Source: Candidatus Harpocratesius repetitus (GTDB lineage: Archaea > Asgardarchaeota > Lokiarchaeia > Sigyniarchaeales > Promethearchaeaceae). Taken from it: a stretch of DNA of 64,000 nt. Shown here in pieces: positions 55,056 through 64,000 of the stretch. Made by a program: the position numbers and the translations under genes. The notes beneath the pieces are model-generated. The model searched no databases, was not told the origin of the DNA, and was given only the letters and a program-made list of their open reading frames with translations. The stretch is taken from the NCBI GenBank assembly GCA_021498095.1, contig JAIZWK010000001.1, forward strand, positions 2,529,666-2,593,665, written 5' to 3'. Numbering within the stretch: position 1 is the first letter of the stretch; every line of letters starts with the position of its first letter.

Positions 55056-57818
55056 CTACTTTTTCTTGATAATGATTGTTGTTCCAGCTCCGAGTACTGC
55101 AAGAAATCCTACCCCCGCGTATATTGCAGGAGGTATATTTCCAAAAAATGTATTTTCAGTAGTGGCAATTTCACCAGAATCATCGGTATTTGAATTATTT
55201 CCTGAGGGAAATTGAGGGATATCAGTAAGATTAAAAGGAACTCCTCCTGTTGTATTCCCAAAGAATTCTCCCACTTTTCCTGGACCATTGATAAGTACTT
55301 TTCGTTCCCATTTTATTATACTATCATTTGAATCGTAGAAAATATCTAAATAGTCTTGTAAAATTCCTTTTTCATTATAAATTAAATCTAAAGTTCTACA
55401 TTTATTAGATGTTTCAAGATCCCTAAAAGTAATAGAGATTTTATTATTATCGTAGTAGAAATCATTTGAAATATTAAATGGTCCTTCCCATTTTTGGTAA
55501 ACGCTAACCAAACTAAAGTAAGCATCTGACCAATCTCTAAACATATATGTAGGGCGCACTTCTGGAGAATATTGACATGGATAAAGGCCGTTTCCATAGA
55601 TACCCAATATATCTGCTGGAATACTCAAATTTTGTCCTAAGTTTAATAGTGGTAATGCAGGAATCCATTCATTTCCTTCAAAATTCCATATATATCGCGC
55701 ACCAAACAATAAATAATAGCCTGAAGGCATTAGATGAATATCATATATCTGTGTTAACTCAAATGTCCCATTTTGAAGTGTAGAATTGGAATAATACCAG
55801 ACTAAACTATCTCCAATACTAATTCCCCATTCTGTAGTATTAATACTGTCGTAGGAATTATTTAGATCATTGTAGGCATATAATGTTACTTCAAAAATTG
55901 ATTCAAGATTCTTATCAATTTTATTATTGGTCGCTTCAGGTTCAGAATTAGTAAATGTAGTGAAATACCAATAATTCATCAATCCGAATTGGGATTTTTC
56001 GAAAAAGTCATGGTATTTTCCATCTGTCGTTTGGAATTGCGAAAATATGGTATTTTCTTCAATTTCCATAAATAAATAACTCGAGATATTCATAAAGAAA
56101 GAAGAATTTATTAAATCAATTTCGAACTCCTTAAAATTGCGATTGTTTGGATGGAGGAAAGGATAAGGTAATTGATAAATATCAAATACGTCTTTTAAAT
56201 TCCCTAAATGTTCAAGGTTTAAGGGATTTAGGAATATAGGCTTATTTTCGTTAAGTGGATCGTAAGCTACACTACCGAGCATTTTGTGTTCTGCAACTAA
56301 AGATAAATTGTTCAGATTTAGACCTTCATACACATTTCCTATAAATAAGAAAGTTCTATTAACACAAATTACATTTTGAATCGCTAATTCTCGGAATTGG
56401 ATGTCAACTCTATTTTCTTTTGGATTGAAAGTTCTTTCTAGGTAATACAATCTATCATGGGGATAAATTCCAACTTCAGATAGATGTGAATCACTACGAT
56501 ACAAGGAAAAATCGGTTAAGATTGTATAATCATAAGCGTTTTCTGTGGTTACCACAAAACTGCGAATGAAACAATCAGCAATATTGGTGAATTCATAATA
56601 TCGATAAAAATCGAATCCAGAATAATTATACGTAATATTTAGAGTATAATCAGAAATGATGAATGAATTGTAATTTGAACCAGTTTTCAATTCATAGATA
56701 TGATTATTTACATATAAAGTCGTTAGATTCAGATAATATGGCAGAAAGAAGTTAATATCAACAGAGAATGTGCTGTTTTCTGCCCATGATCCAATTACAG
56801 ACCATTGTTGATATATTATCTCATAATTCTGAATTCTTTTTTCATCTGCTAAAATGAAATGATTTGTTTGGTTGTTTGCGAAATAATATCCATAATATTT
56901 TATTTTATATGAAGAATAATCCCCATCAATTCCCAAACAATAAGTATAGTTTAATTCTTGATTATGTTCAACATTAAATATCGAGGGGGTGCTTAAAAAG
57001 GGGATATCTAAGGTAGAATCGACTAATACCCATGATTCAGCAGTCATCGTATCATTATAATAGAATTCAACCAGAATTCCAGTTTCCAAATCAAATTCCA
57101 TATAGAGATTAATTATCAATCCGTAGCTGGGTCCTGTAGCATTTAAAGAATTTTCAGTAATCTTGTATTCAACAGGCGCGCCAGGTTCAAAAAGTGTTGA
57201 ATTTGATAAATAAGCGGTTATTTCTGAGTTTTTTGCTTTTAAAGAGTGATTAGGCGCGATGAAAAATGGACCGGTAATAAAACTCCAAGTTTTCCAGTAT
57301 TCATCAGTGACATTAATATTTATAATTTCGGAGGAATTTTGGTTAGGATTGGTAAAAGAACTGATACTATCATTGAATAAATAGTTCCAATAATTAGAAA
57401 TTGTATCGATTTCGGTATCTAGAAAGGTAATATTTTCATAATTTGAACCAAGCGAACCGATGGTATAATATAGTAGAGAATCATTTACGCGGATTGAATT
57501 ATCACTTTCATATAATGAATTATCCTTTGGTGAGATTGGTTTAGTTGAATTCTTAGAAGATTCAATAAAACTATTTGTTGGTTTTGAAAAAACAGAAGAA
57601 TCAGAAGAATCAGAAGTTAAGTAAAAAGTATAATTAGAAAAAGTCGAATTGACGCTTGAATGATCTAAAAGAGAAACAGAAAATGCAGAAATGATGACCA
57701 TTGACGTAATAAATAACCAAAAAATCATTTTACCGTTAAAATTTCCATATTTTATTCCTTTCTTAGAGTATCTTGCAATTTTTTTTCTTTTATTCTTGAA
57801 ATTCAAATTCATATTCAT
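55056..57818 (-). CDS. Large anchored surface protein, family unknown
   Basis: A 920-residue protein with a basic N-terminus and signal/anchor helix (residues 31-51), an Asn/Ser/Tyr-rich extracellular region of beta character with dozens of N-x-S/T sites, and a C-terminal membrane helix followed by KKK. I do not recognise a domain. The layout fits an archaeal N-glycosylated surface or S-layer-like protein. It starts 1 base after the stop of the FG-GAP protein gene, so the two are one operon and probably work together at the surface. Confidence 0.7.
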   Translation of the reverse strand: MNMNLNFKNKRKKIARYSKKGIKYGNFNGKMIFWLFITSMVIISAFSVSLLDHSSVNSTFSNYTFYLTSDSSDSSVFSKPTNSFIESSKNSTKPISPKDNSLYESDNSIRVNDSLLYYTIGSLGSNYENITFLDTEIDTISNYWNYLFNDSISSFTNPNQNSSEIININVTDEYWKTWSFITGPFFIAPNHSLKAKNSEITAYLSNSTLFEPGAPVEYKITENSLNATGPSYGLIINLYMEFDLETGILVEFYYNDTMTAESWVLVDSTLDIPFLSTPSIFNVEHNQELNYTYCLGIDGDYSSYKIKYYGYYFANNQTNHFILADEKRIQNYEIIYQQWSVIGSWAENSTFSVDINFFLPYYLNLTTLYVNNHIYELKTGSNYNSFIISDYTLNITYNYSGFDFYRYYEFTNIADCFIRSFVVTTENAYDYTILTDFSLYRSDSHLSEVGIYPHDRLYYLERTFNPKENRVDIQFRELAIQNVICVNRTFLFIGNVYEGLNLNNLSLVAEHKMLGSVAYDPLNENKPIFLNPLNLEHLGNLKDVFDIYQLPYPFLHPNNRNFKEFEIDLINSSFFMNISSYLFMEIEENTIFSQFQTTDGKYHDFFEKSQFGLMNYWYFTTFTNSEPEATNNKIDKNLESIFEVTLYAYNDLNNSYDSINTTEWGISIGDSLVWYYSNSTLQNGTFELTQIYDIHLMPSGYYLLFGARYIWNFEGNEWIPALPLLNLGQNLSIPADILGIYGNGLYPCQYSPEVRPTYMFRDWSDAYFSLVSVYQKWEGPFNISNDFYYDNNKISITFRDLETSNKCRTLDLIYNEKGILQDYLDIFYDSNDSIIKWERKVLINGPGKVGEFFGNTTGGVPFNLTDIPQFPSGNNSNTDDSGEIATTENTFFGNIPPAIYAGVGFLAVLGAGTTIIIKKK

Positions 57819-57819
57819 T

Positions 57820-60279
57820 TTATATCACTCCATTCCTTTCTGTGCGAATATTTGTAATCATCACTATTGAAAATAAGTTAATATGGTTGATTTGATTGAT
57901 TTGGTTGATTTGGCTGCCTACTAACGTAACTAAAGTGGATTTGTCATTTTTTAATGGAGTAATATAATAATCAACGACTTTAAAGGTGTAATCCCCTTCA
58001 TCCATTCGAATAGTGGCTTCATACATCAACATCTTAGCTGAATATGCATATTGTTCAAAATCTTCTCCAACTAAGCCACCTATCGCTGCTGTTACTGACA
58101 TTCCTACCGCAGACATTTTTTCTGTGGCTGTAAAATCAGTTCTCCCATGAGTGTATTCCACACTCATACTTCCTGCAGTAACTTTAACTGCACTTTCAAA
58201 TCCAAAATCCCATTGTTCAGAAGATGTTGTGCTTTTTGTTATTGTTATCCCTATTTCAGTAAATCCTTCTGAAAGTTGAGTTTGAATGGGATAAGATTTT
58301 ACAGCACTGGCAAATGTATTTGTTCCATGACTTTGAATCCATTCATCTTTATCATAATAAGTAAACGGATTTTTTGGATCATAAGGAATGTAAGATTTTA
58401 GATAACTATATTCAGGATAAGCATCTATAAAAGCATCCAATTCTGCACAAGTTATTACTTTTTCAATTGGAACATTGATATATACGTAAGCACCTGTTCG
58501 TTTTCCTGAAATAATTTTGTAAATATATTGCAATATATATGTAAAAGAATAGAATACACCATGTTCATTTGATGATAATGCAATTGCTTGACTGAATGTG
58601 GTTGAAACTGAAGATGTTTGGCTGTGAGATGTTGTCCAACTAGCTGAAATCGAAGACTCAATTCCCATTTCAAAAAAAAACAGATCGATATCAGTGCTCA
58701 TAGTGATGGTAGCTGAATCTGTAACTGAAAAACCTCGAGTTTGAGATGCTTCTTCTGTTTTTTCCCAACCGATGGTTGTTCCACAGTGGACTAAGCTTTG
58801 GCTAATAGAATCGATATTGGGTGCAGCAGCAGCAAGAACTAGAATTTCAGGAGGTTCAACAATTGATTTCCATCCTTTATACTGCATTATTCTTCCATCA
58901 CCATCAAAATCTCCTACTGCCAGATAGGGGGGAAATGCAATGTTATTTTCCATTTTAACTGAGTTGCAACATACATATTCATCTCTACTGCGCCATGCAA
59001 TTTCAATCAAGTAATTTCTCCAATCACCCTTATGCATACTGGAGATGAGCATTTCATTACAATTATCTGAATCTCTATTTACTCTTATTGCTCTTGCAGG
59101 GTATGGAAAATTAGTTTTATATGTAAAAAATCTTTCTTCATAATTCCTTCCAGCATCATCAAAAATTTTGATATACATGCTACTTCCATGGGTGTACACC
59201 AATCCAATTTCATCTGCTGCATCATAATCCCAATTTCCAACACAAACACAAGGATTTTTTGCATCATCATTAGCATCCCATTTTTTCAAAGAAGAAAAGC
59301 TGTGAAGTGCATCATCCAGCACCCATCCATTAGCGTCTTCGTTATCGTAATTAGTTCCAAACACAACTAATTCTTCCAAACCATCATTGTCAAAATCTCC
59401 ACCATCAGCCCATGGATTACTGAATCCTCCAGAACAAGTATAATATTTGTTATAATAAGAGAATTCAAGTTGTTCGACATCATAATTCCAAAATGAAAGA
59501 TGCATTCGATGTTGATCAATTGTTTCTGAGGCAATAGTTACGATTTCATCGTATGAATCTCCATCAACATCGTTTATTGCCACTGATGGATGTTGATCAT
59601 CTGTTTTCCAAGTTGTATATACATTATGCAATACTCCGTTAGAATCTCCAAAAAAGATCATTGTTGTTGATTTTCCTTTAAAGTCTCCCACAACGGCTAG
59701 ATCTTCGTATTCATCATTATTAATGTAACCAGCTCTCATTTGAATGTTATTATATGGATTATATGCTGTAAGTTTTTTTGAATAGATTTTTTGATAATTA
59801 CCACTGCTGTATTTATAGATAATTAATACAAGATTATCGACATTATCAATTAATCCTAAAACAACTTCATCTTTTCCATCACCATCAACATCTGCTGCTG
59901 TACAAGATGCTCTATCATAACCAGAATTCCAGTCTGAATCATAAATTTCTTGGAAAGTTTGAGGATCTTCAATATAGAATTTAATTCTACTATTCCATTT
60001 ATCACGACCTGCAATTAGAATTTCTTCTTCTGGAACCATGTTGATAATATCAGCTTTAAATGGCTTTTTTGTTGAAATAAAAGTTTCACTGAACTCCATT
60101 GGCTTGGGTTTTTCAATCTTTGTAATTGTAGATTGATTATCTTTTTTGTCTTCATGCATATTAATTTTCATTTCGTGGATTAATATGGTTGCAAAGGTTG
60201 GTAAAAGCATTAAACTTATAAAAATAGCAAACATTTTATATCTATTTCTGTATTGGTCTTTGAATTTTCGATATTGCAT
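57820..60279 (-). CDS. Secreted FG-GAP propeller with possible pore-forming domain
   Basis: An 819-residue secreted protein. After a signal segment (residues 15-31) come FG-GAP/VCBS propeller blades with calcium-type loops (AADVDGDGKDEVVLGL, INDVDGDSYDEIV, GDFDNDGLEELV) over about 55-450. The region from about 500 to 790 has long alternating Ser/Thr strands (SISASWTTSHSQTSSVSTTF, ITITKSTTSSEQWDF) of the sort seen in aerolysin- and MACPF-like pore formers. That similarity is by pattern only. The tail holds a 9-base tandem repeat coding QINQINHIN. First gene of a two-gene unit with the anchored protein 1 base downstream. Confidence 0.7.
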   Translation of the reverse strand: MQYRKFKDQYRNRYKMFAIFISLMLLPTFATILIHEMKINMHEDKKDNQSTITKIEKPKPMEFSETFISTKKPFKADIINMVPEEEILIAGRDKWNSRIKFYIEDPQTFQEIYDSDWNSGYDRASCTAADVDGDGKDEVVLGLIDNVDNLVLIIYKYSSGNYQKIYSKKLTAYNPYNNIQMRAGYINNDEYEDLAVVGDFKGKSTTMIFFGDSNGVLHNVYTTWKTDDQHPSVAINDVDGDSYDEIVTIASETIDQHRMHLSFWNYDVEQLEFSYYNKYYTCSGGFSNPWADGGDFDNDGLEELVVFGTNYDNEDANGWVLDDALHSFSSLKKWDANDDAKNPCVCVGNWDYDAADEIGLVYTHGSSMYIKIFDDAGRNYEERFFTYKTNFPYPARAIRVNRDSDNCNEMLISSMHKGDWRNYLIEIAWRSRDEYVCCNSVKMENNIAFPPYLAVGDFDGDGRIMQYKGWKSIVEPPEILVLAAAAPNIDSISQSLVHCGTTIGWEKTEEASQTRGFSVTDSATITMSTDIDLFFFEMGIESSISASWTTSHSQTSSVSTTFSQAIALSSNEHGVFYSFTYILQYIYKIISGKRTGAYVYINVPIEKVITCAELDAFIDAYPEYSYLKSYIPYDPKNPFTYYDKDEWIQSHGTNTFASAVKSYPIQTQLSEGFTEIGITITKSTTSSEQWDFGFESAVKVTAGSMSVEYTHGRTDFTATEKMSAVGMSVTAAIGGLVGEDFEQYAYSAKMLMYEATIRMDEGDYTFKVVDYYITPLKNDKSTLVTLVGSQINQINQINHINLFSIVMITNIRTERNGVI

Positions 60280-60414
60280 AAAAATAAGACAGTATCTTGA
60301 ATATTTATTTTTTCTTTTTTAGAATGATTATTAAAAAGAATGTCATATGATTTTTATACAAGCCATTCTAAACCAAATATAAAAATAAAGAGATTTTAAA
60401 GCGAGGATCTGTTT
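60280..60414. promoter_or_regulatory. Divergent promoter region
   Basis: 135 bases between the surface operon and the activase gene. GCGAGG at 60401-60406 is a ribosome site 8 bases before the GTG start; AT-rich TATA-like stretches lie on both sides. Confidence 0.4.
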
Positions 60415-63400
60415 GTGACAACTTATTTTTTAGGGATTGATGTGGGATCCACCACCACAAAAATCATCCTAATGAATTCTGAAAAAGAAATTCTTTTTTA
60501 CCGCTACAACCGACATAATGCCAAACCACGGATAACACTAATACATCAAATTCAAGAAATGATCGACTTTATCGATAATGTTCCAGTTTATCTGGCGATT
60601 ACTGGATCTGCTGGAATGGGTATAGCTGAACGATTCTCTTTTCCATTTGTGCAAGAAGTGGTAGTATCTGCTGAGGTGATACAAGAATTATATCCAGAAG
60701 TCAGAACATTGATTGATATTGGAGGGGAAGATGCTAAAGTCATTTTTTTTAATAACGATTTAAAACCTGACATACGTATGAACGGTAATTGTGCAGGAGG
60801 AACAGGTGCATTTATCGATCAAATGGCCACTCTTCTTGATATTTCTCCACAAGAATTGAATAACATTGCAAAAGGAGTTAGAAATTTTCATCCTATAGCA
60901 TCACGTTGTGGCGTATTTGCAAAAACAGATGTACAAAATTTAATCAGTAAACAAATTCCTTTACATGATATTGCTGCATCTATTTATCGAGCAGTCGCTT
61001 TTCAAACATTTAGTTCGTTAGCTCGTGGAACAGAAGTTAAATCGAAAGTAGTTTTTACAGGGGGGCCGTTGACTTTTCAATCTGAACTTAAAAAGGCATT
61101 TATTCACGTTTTGGGAATTAAATCTTGTGATCTTAAAGAGGTTGCACATCCCGAATTGTTTCCTGCTGTAGGTGCGGCTTTACATATACGCTTACAAAAT
61201 AATAATGAAATTCAAAATCAAAATCAAATTCAAAATCAAATTCAAAATCAAAATCAATTTTCTTCTATTTCTCAAAGAAAATATTTCATATATTTGAATG
61301 ATTTAATTCAAATATTATCTTGTGAAAATAATATTGATTTTTCTCAGACACCCCGTCTACCTCCTCTTTTTGCTTCAACTGAAGAGTATAATAAGTGGTT
61401 GGCAACAAAAACTCAAATTTCAATGCCTCTTCTTCTAAATAAATCAGGAAATGAAGAATCTTTTTTTTTAGGAATAGATTCAGGTTCAACTACTACCAAA
61501 ATTGCTGTAATTAATTCTTCAGGAAAAATTGCAGCACATTATTATGCAAATAATAAAGGTAATCCGATCCAAGCAGTAATTCTTGGTTTGAAAGCTGTTG
61601 AAGATTCGTTAAATCGACATTTTCCCCAATTTCAAATTCTCTATACTGCAGTTACTGGATATGGTGAAGAATTAATTCGTTTTGCTTTTAATTTGGATGA
61701 TAGCTTAGTTGAAACAATTGCACATTATAAAGCAGCTGCATTCTTTGACCCAGACGTGAGTTTTATATTGGATATCGGCGGACAGGATATGAAAGCGATT
61801 TTTTGTAACCAGCAAGTTATCCAAAATATTGAATTAAATGAATCATGCAGTTCTGGATGTGGATCTTTTATTGAGAATTTTGCTCAAAATTTGGGCCTTG
61901 AAGTGGAGACTTTTGCTGAAAAAGCCTGTATCGCTCATCATCCATGTGATCTGGGGACCCGTTGTACCGTTTTTATGAATTCCAAAGTGAAGCAAGCCCT
62001 ACGAGAAAATGCTTCAATTGGAGATATTGCAGCAGGATTAGCGGTTTCAGTAATTAAAAATTGTTTTCAAAAAGTATTAAAACTAACCGACACCAATCAA
62101 TTAGGTGATAATATTGTTGTACAAGGGGGATCATTTAAGAATTCGGCTGTTTTACGCGCTCTTGAACAATATTTAGGGAGGGTGGTAATTCGTCCTCAGT
62201 ATCCTGAATTAATGGGTGCATTTGGCGCGGCACTTTATGCTCAAGAGAAATATGGATTATTGAGTAAACTCCCAAAAAAAAATGAAGAATCATCTATAAA
62301 ATCATCATTTATTGGCTTTTCTAATCTTGAAGATGCAACTAATTTTACTCGATCTCATGTTCGTTGCAGTGGTTGTGAGAATCAATGTCAAATCTCCATT
62401 CTCCGGTTTAAATCCGGCAAAAAATACTATACAGGTAATAAATGTGAAAGGATCTTTACAAATTCCTTAAATTCTAAGAAAAGAGGGGTAAACCTTTACG
62501 AATGGAAAACTAAGCAGATTTTCAAGCAAGATTTAAAACAAGATATTGAAAAGAATGATTATCAACTTTGTCATAATAAAGTTCGTGTAGGAATTCCTCG
62601 TGTATTAAATCTTTGGGAAGATTTTCCATTTTGGAATGTTCTTTTTAATGAATGTGGTTTTGAAGTCGTAATCTCAGATCCTTCAACAATGGCTTTAGCA
62701 GAATCTGGATATGGTACTGTGATGTCAGAAAATATCTGTTTTCCCGCTAAAATTGTAAATGGCCACATTATGAATCTTATTGAAAAACGAGTAAATCGCA
62801 TTTTTTATCCAATGGTGCGCTATAATCGAATTGAACATCCTGAACATACAAACCATTATAATTGTCCAATCGTTTCTGGTTATCCTGAGGTAATCCAATC
62901 TAGTATTAAGCCCTTCGAGAAATTTGGGATTCCATTTGATTTTTTTCCAATGACATGGATTTCTAAAAAACAAGCAGAAAAACTATGTTGGCAATATTTT
63001 TCCAAATTAGGAGTATCAAAATCTCGGTTTACTCGGGCTTTTCAATCAGCTCATGATAATTATATAGAAGTTAAAAAAAAGATTTCACAAAAGGCTCAAA
63101 AAGTATTCAAATCTATTCAAGCAAATAACGAGTTAGCGATTCTTTTATTAGGTCGTCCATATCATCTCGATGCTTTAATAAACCATAAAATTCCGGAAAT
63201 GATCTCGGCTTTAGGAGTGCATGTTTTAACAGAAGACATTATTCCTGTGGAAGAGCGAGGAAGTTTGAATGAAGTAGAAGTATTAACACAATGGACTTTT
63301 TCAAATAGAATGTATGATTGTGCTCTTTGGGCCAAAAATCATCCAAATGTAGAAGTAATTCAATTAAATTCCTTTGGATGTGGTCCGGATGCAGTTTCTA

Positions 63401-64000
63401 TTGATGAAATCAATTTAGTTCTTAATTTAGCAGGAAAAAATTCTACTGTTCTGAGAATTGATGAAATCAGCAGCCCAGGTTCTGTAAAACTAAGAATTCG
63501 AAGTCTCATTGAATCTTTAAAAATGCGTTTTCAAACGCATCAATCTAAGAATATGCTCCGTTTATCTCCACCCGTGTTTACTGAAAAAGATAAGAAAAGA
63601 ATTATTTTAGCACCTGAGTTTTCTCCTTTTTATACTCGATTTTTAACTGTTGCTTTTGAAAATGAGGGTTATAAAATAGATGTATTACCATCACCAAATC
63701 AAAAAAGTATTGAACTTGGATTAAAATACTCAAATAATGACATTTGCTACCCTGCATCCATAGTTATTGGCGATTTAATTCAAGCGTTGAAGTCAGGAAA
63801 ATATGATCCTTCAAAAGTAGCAGTAGGTATTACTCAAACAGGTGGACAATGTCGTGCATCGACTTATGCAGCACTTATCAAAAAAGCATTGATCAATGCT
63901 GGTTTCAATCAAACACCAGTAATAACTGTTATGGCTACTACAAGCCGTTTACTCAATGAACAGCCTGATTTTTCTTTAAATCCGATAAAATTTAATTATT
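60415..64000 (+). CDS. Double 2-hydroxyacyl-CoA dehydratase activase with DUF2229 (partial)
   Basis: At least 1195 residues, cut by the window end, starting at GTG. Two ASKHA-fold activase modules of the BadF/HgdC family: the first (residues 1-260) begins GIDVGSTTTKIIL and has CAGGTGAFIDQM and GGPLTF; the second (from about 353) begins LGIDSGSTTTKIAV and has DIGGQDMKAI, CSSGCGSFIE and GGSFKNSAV. A DUF2229-type region with Cys motifs CSGCENQC, then a dehydratase-subunit-like part, follow from about 650. The linker between activases is an Asn/Gln tandem run (61196-61260). The family uses ATP to push one electron from a 4Fe-4S cluster into a 2-hydroxyacyl-CoA dehydratase or benzoyl-CoA-type reductase in anaerobes. 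The large form with two activases is known in anaerobic bacteria and archaea. Confidence 0.9.
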   Translation, partial: MTTYFLGIDVGSTTTKIILMNSEKEILFYRYNRHNAKPRITLIHQIQEMIDFIDNVPVYLAITGSAGMGIAERFSFPFVQEVVVSAEVIQELYPEVRTLIDIGGEDAKVIFFNNDLKPDIRMNGNCAGGTGAFIDQMATLLDISPQELNNIAKGVRNFHPIASRCGVFAKTDVQNLISKQIPLHDIAASIYRAVAFQTFSSLARGTEVKSKVVFTGGPLTFQSELKKAFIHVLGIKSCDLKEVAHPELFPAVGAALHIRLQNNNEIQNQNQIQNQIQNQNQFSSISQRKYFIYLNDLIQILSCENNIDFSQTPRLPPLFASTEEYNKWLATKTQISMPLLLNKSGNEESFFLGIDSGSTTTKIAVINSSGKIAAHYYANNKGNPIQAVILGLKAVEDSLNRHFPQFQILYTAVTGYGEELIRFAFNLDDSLVETIAHYKAAAFFDPDVSFILDIGGQDMKAIFCNQQVIQNIELNESCSSGCGSFIENFAQNLGLEVETFAEKACIAHHPCDLGTRCTVFMNSKVKQALRENASIGDIAAGLAVSVIKNCFQKVLKLTDTNQLGDNIVVQGGSFKNSAVLRALEQYLGRVVIRPQYPELMGAFGAALYAQEKYGLLSKLPKKNEESSIKSSFIGFSNLEDATNFTRSHVRCSGCENQCQISILRFKSGKKYYTGNKCERIFTNSLNSKKRGVNLYEWKTKQIFKQDLKQDIEKNDYQLCHNKVRVGIPRVLNLWEDFPFWNVLFNECGFEVVISDPSTMALAESGYGTVMSENICFPAKIVNGHIMNLIEKRVNRIFYPMVRYNRIEHPEHTNHYNCPIVSGYPEVIQSSIKPFEKFGIPFDFFPMTWISKKQAEKLCWQYFSKLGVSKSRFTRAFQSAHDNYIEVKKKISQKAQKVFKSIQANNELAILLLGRPYHLDALINHKIPEMISALGVHVLTEDIIPVEERGSLNEVEVLTQWTFSNRMYDCALWAKNHPNVEVIQLNSFGCGPDAVSIDEINLVLNLAGKNSTVLRIDEISSPGSVKLRIRSLIESLKMRFQTHQSKNMLRLSPPVFTEKDKKRIILAPEFSPFYTRFLTVAFENEGYKIDVLPSPNQKSIELGLKYSNNDICYPASIVIGDLIQALKSGKYDPSKVAVGITQTGGQCRASTYAALIKKALINAGFNQTPVITVMATTSRLLNEQPDFSLNPIKFNY

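Overview
The window is about 30% G+C and looks archaeal. The evidence is TATA-box promoters 30-40 bases before near-leaderless starts, a TrmB-family regulator, HerA/NurA, an AbrB/VapC pair, HepT/MntA, and NosD-type and other surface proteins with a signal segment and a C-terminal membrane anchor. The A+T richness, very large AT-rich genes, a UPF1-like helicase fused to a Zc3h12a-like NYN RNase domain, and a double 2-hydroxyacyl-CoA dehydratase activase fit an Asgard archaeon of the Lokiarchaeia type. That placement is inference: there is no rRNA or universal marker here, and I saw no tRNA or CRISPR array.

Layout. 0.1-6 kb: a YdjC-type deacetylase, an AbrB/PIN toxin-antitoxin pair, a basic-tailed PD-(D/E)XK protein and a HepT/MntA pair. 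6.4-21 kb: one minus-strand run of seven genes, transcribed from 21 kb down to 6.4 kb: RNase III-fold protein, DUF1257-DUF2997-like fusion, small radical-SAM enzyme, Ycf46-like AAA+ ATPase, helical-repeat plus HSP70-like ATPase, UPF1-like helicase fused to a NYN RNase, and a 1253-residue protein of unknown fold. This is my main candidate for an undescribed system. It looks like an NTPase-controlled RNA-cleaving machine, either for defence or for RNA quality control. 21.2-30.8 kb: a divergent nuclease, then a tight four-gene HerA-NurA-AAA-unknown operon, probably DNA defence or end processing. 30.8-34.75 kb: a 3.9-kb segment bounded by imperfect inverted repeats, holding a DpdA/Tgt-like transglycosylase, its DUF6884 partner and a truncated nuclease, a likely 7-deazaguanine DNA or RNA modification cassette.

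35-46 kb: a graveyard and duplication zone. It holds a frameshifted DUF4238 gene, a loose copy of a winged-helix domain, a split XPF-type nuclease, two tandem NosD beta-helix surface genes with a copied 250-bp upstream region and old insertion-sequence ends, and an AAA ATPase-winged helix/SAP-domain gene pair with 10-bp iterons between. 46-50 kb: a TrmB regulator, a membrane protein and an IS4-like insertion sequence with 25-bp inverted ends and a 6-bp target duplication. 50-60.3 kb: a beta-propeller protein, a 5'-truncated gene next to a dispersed repeat, and three large secreted or anchored surface proteins, one joining an FG-GAP propeller to a possible beta-pore-forming region. 60.4 kb to the end: the 5' part of a double-activase/DUF2229 protein.

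A theme of the window is erosion and repeat growth. Short-unit tandem arrays (periods 9, 10, 12 and 16) repeatedly sit at the 3' ends of genes, three of them with a 10-bp period, and several defence-type genes have lost a start, a frame or an end.
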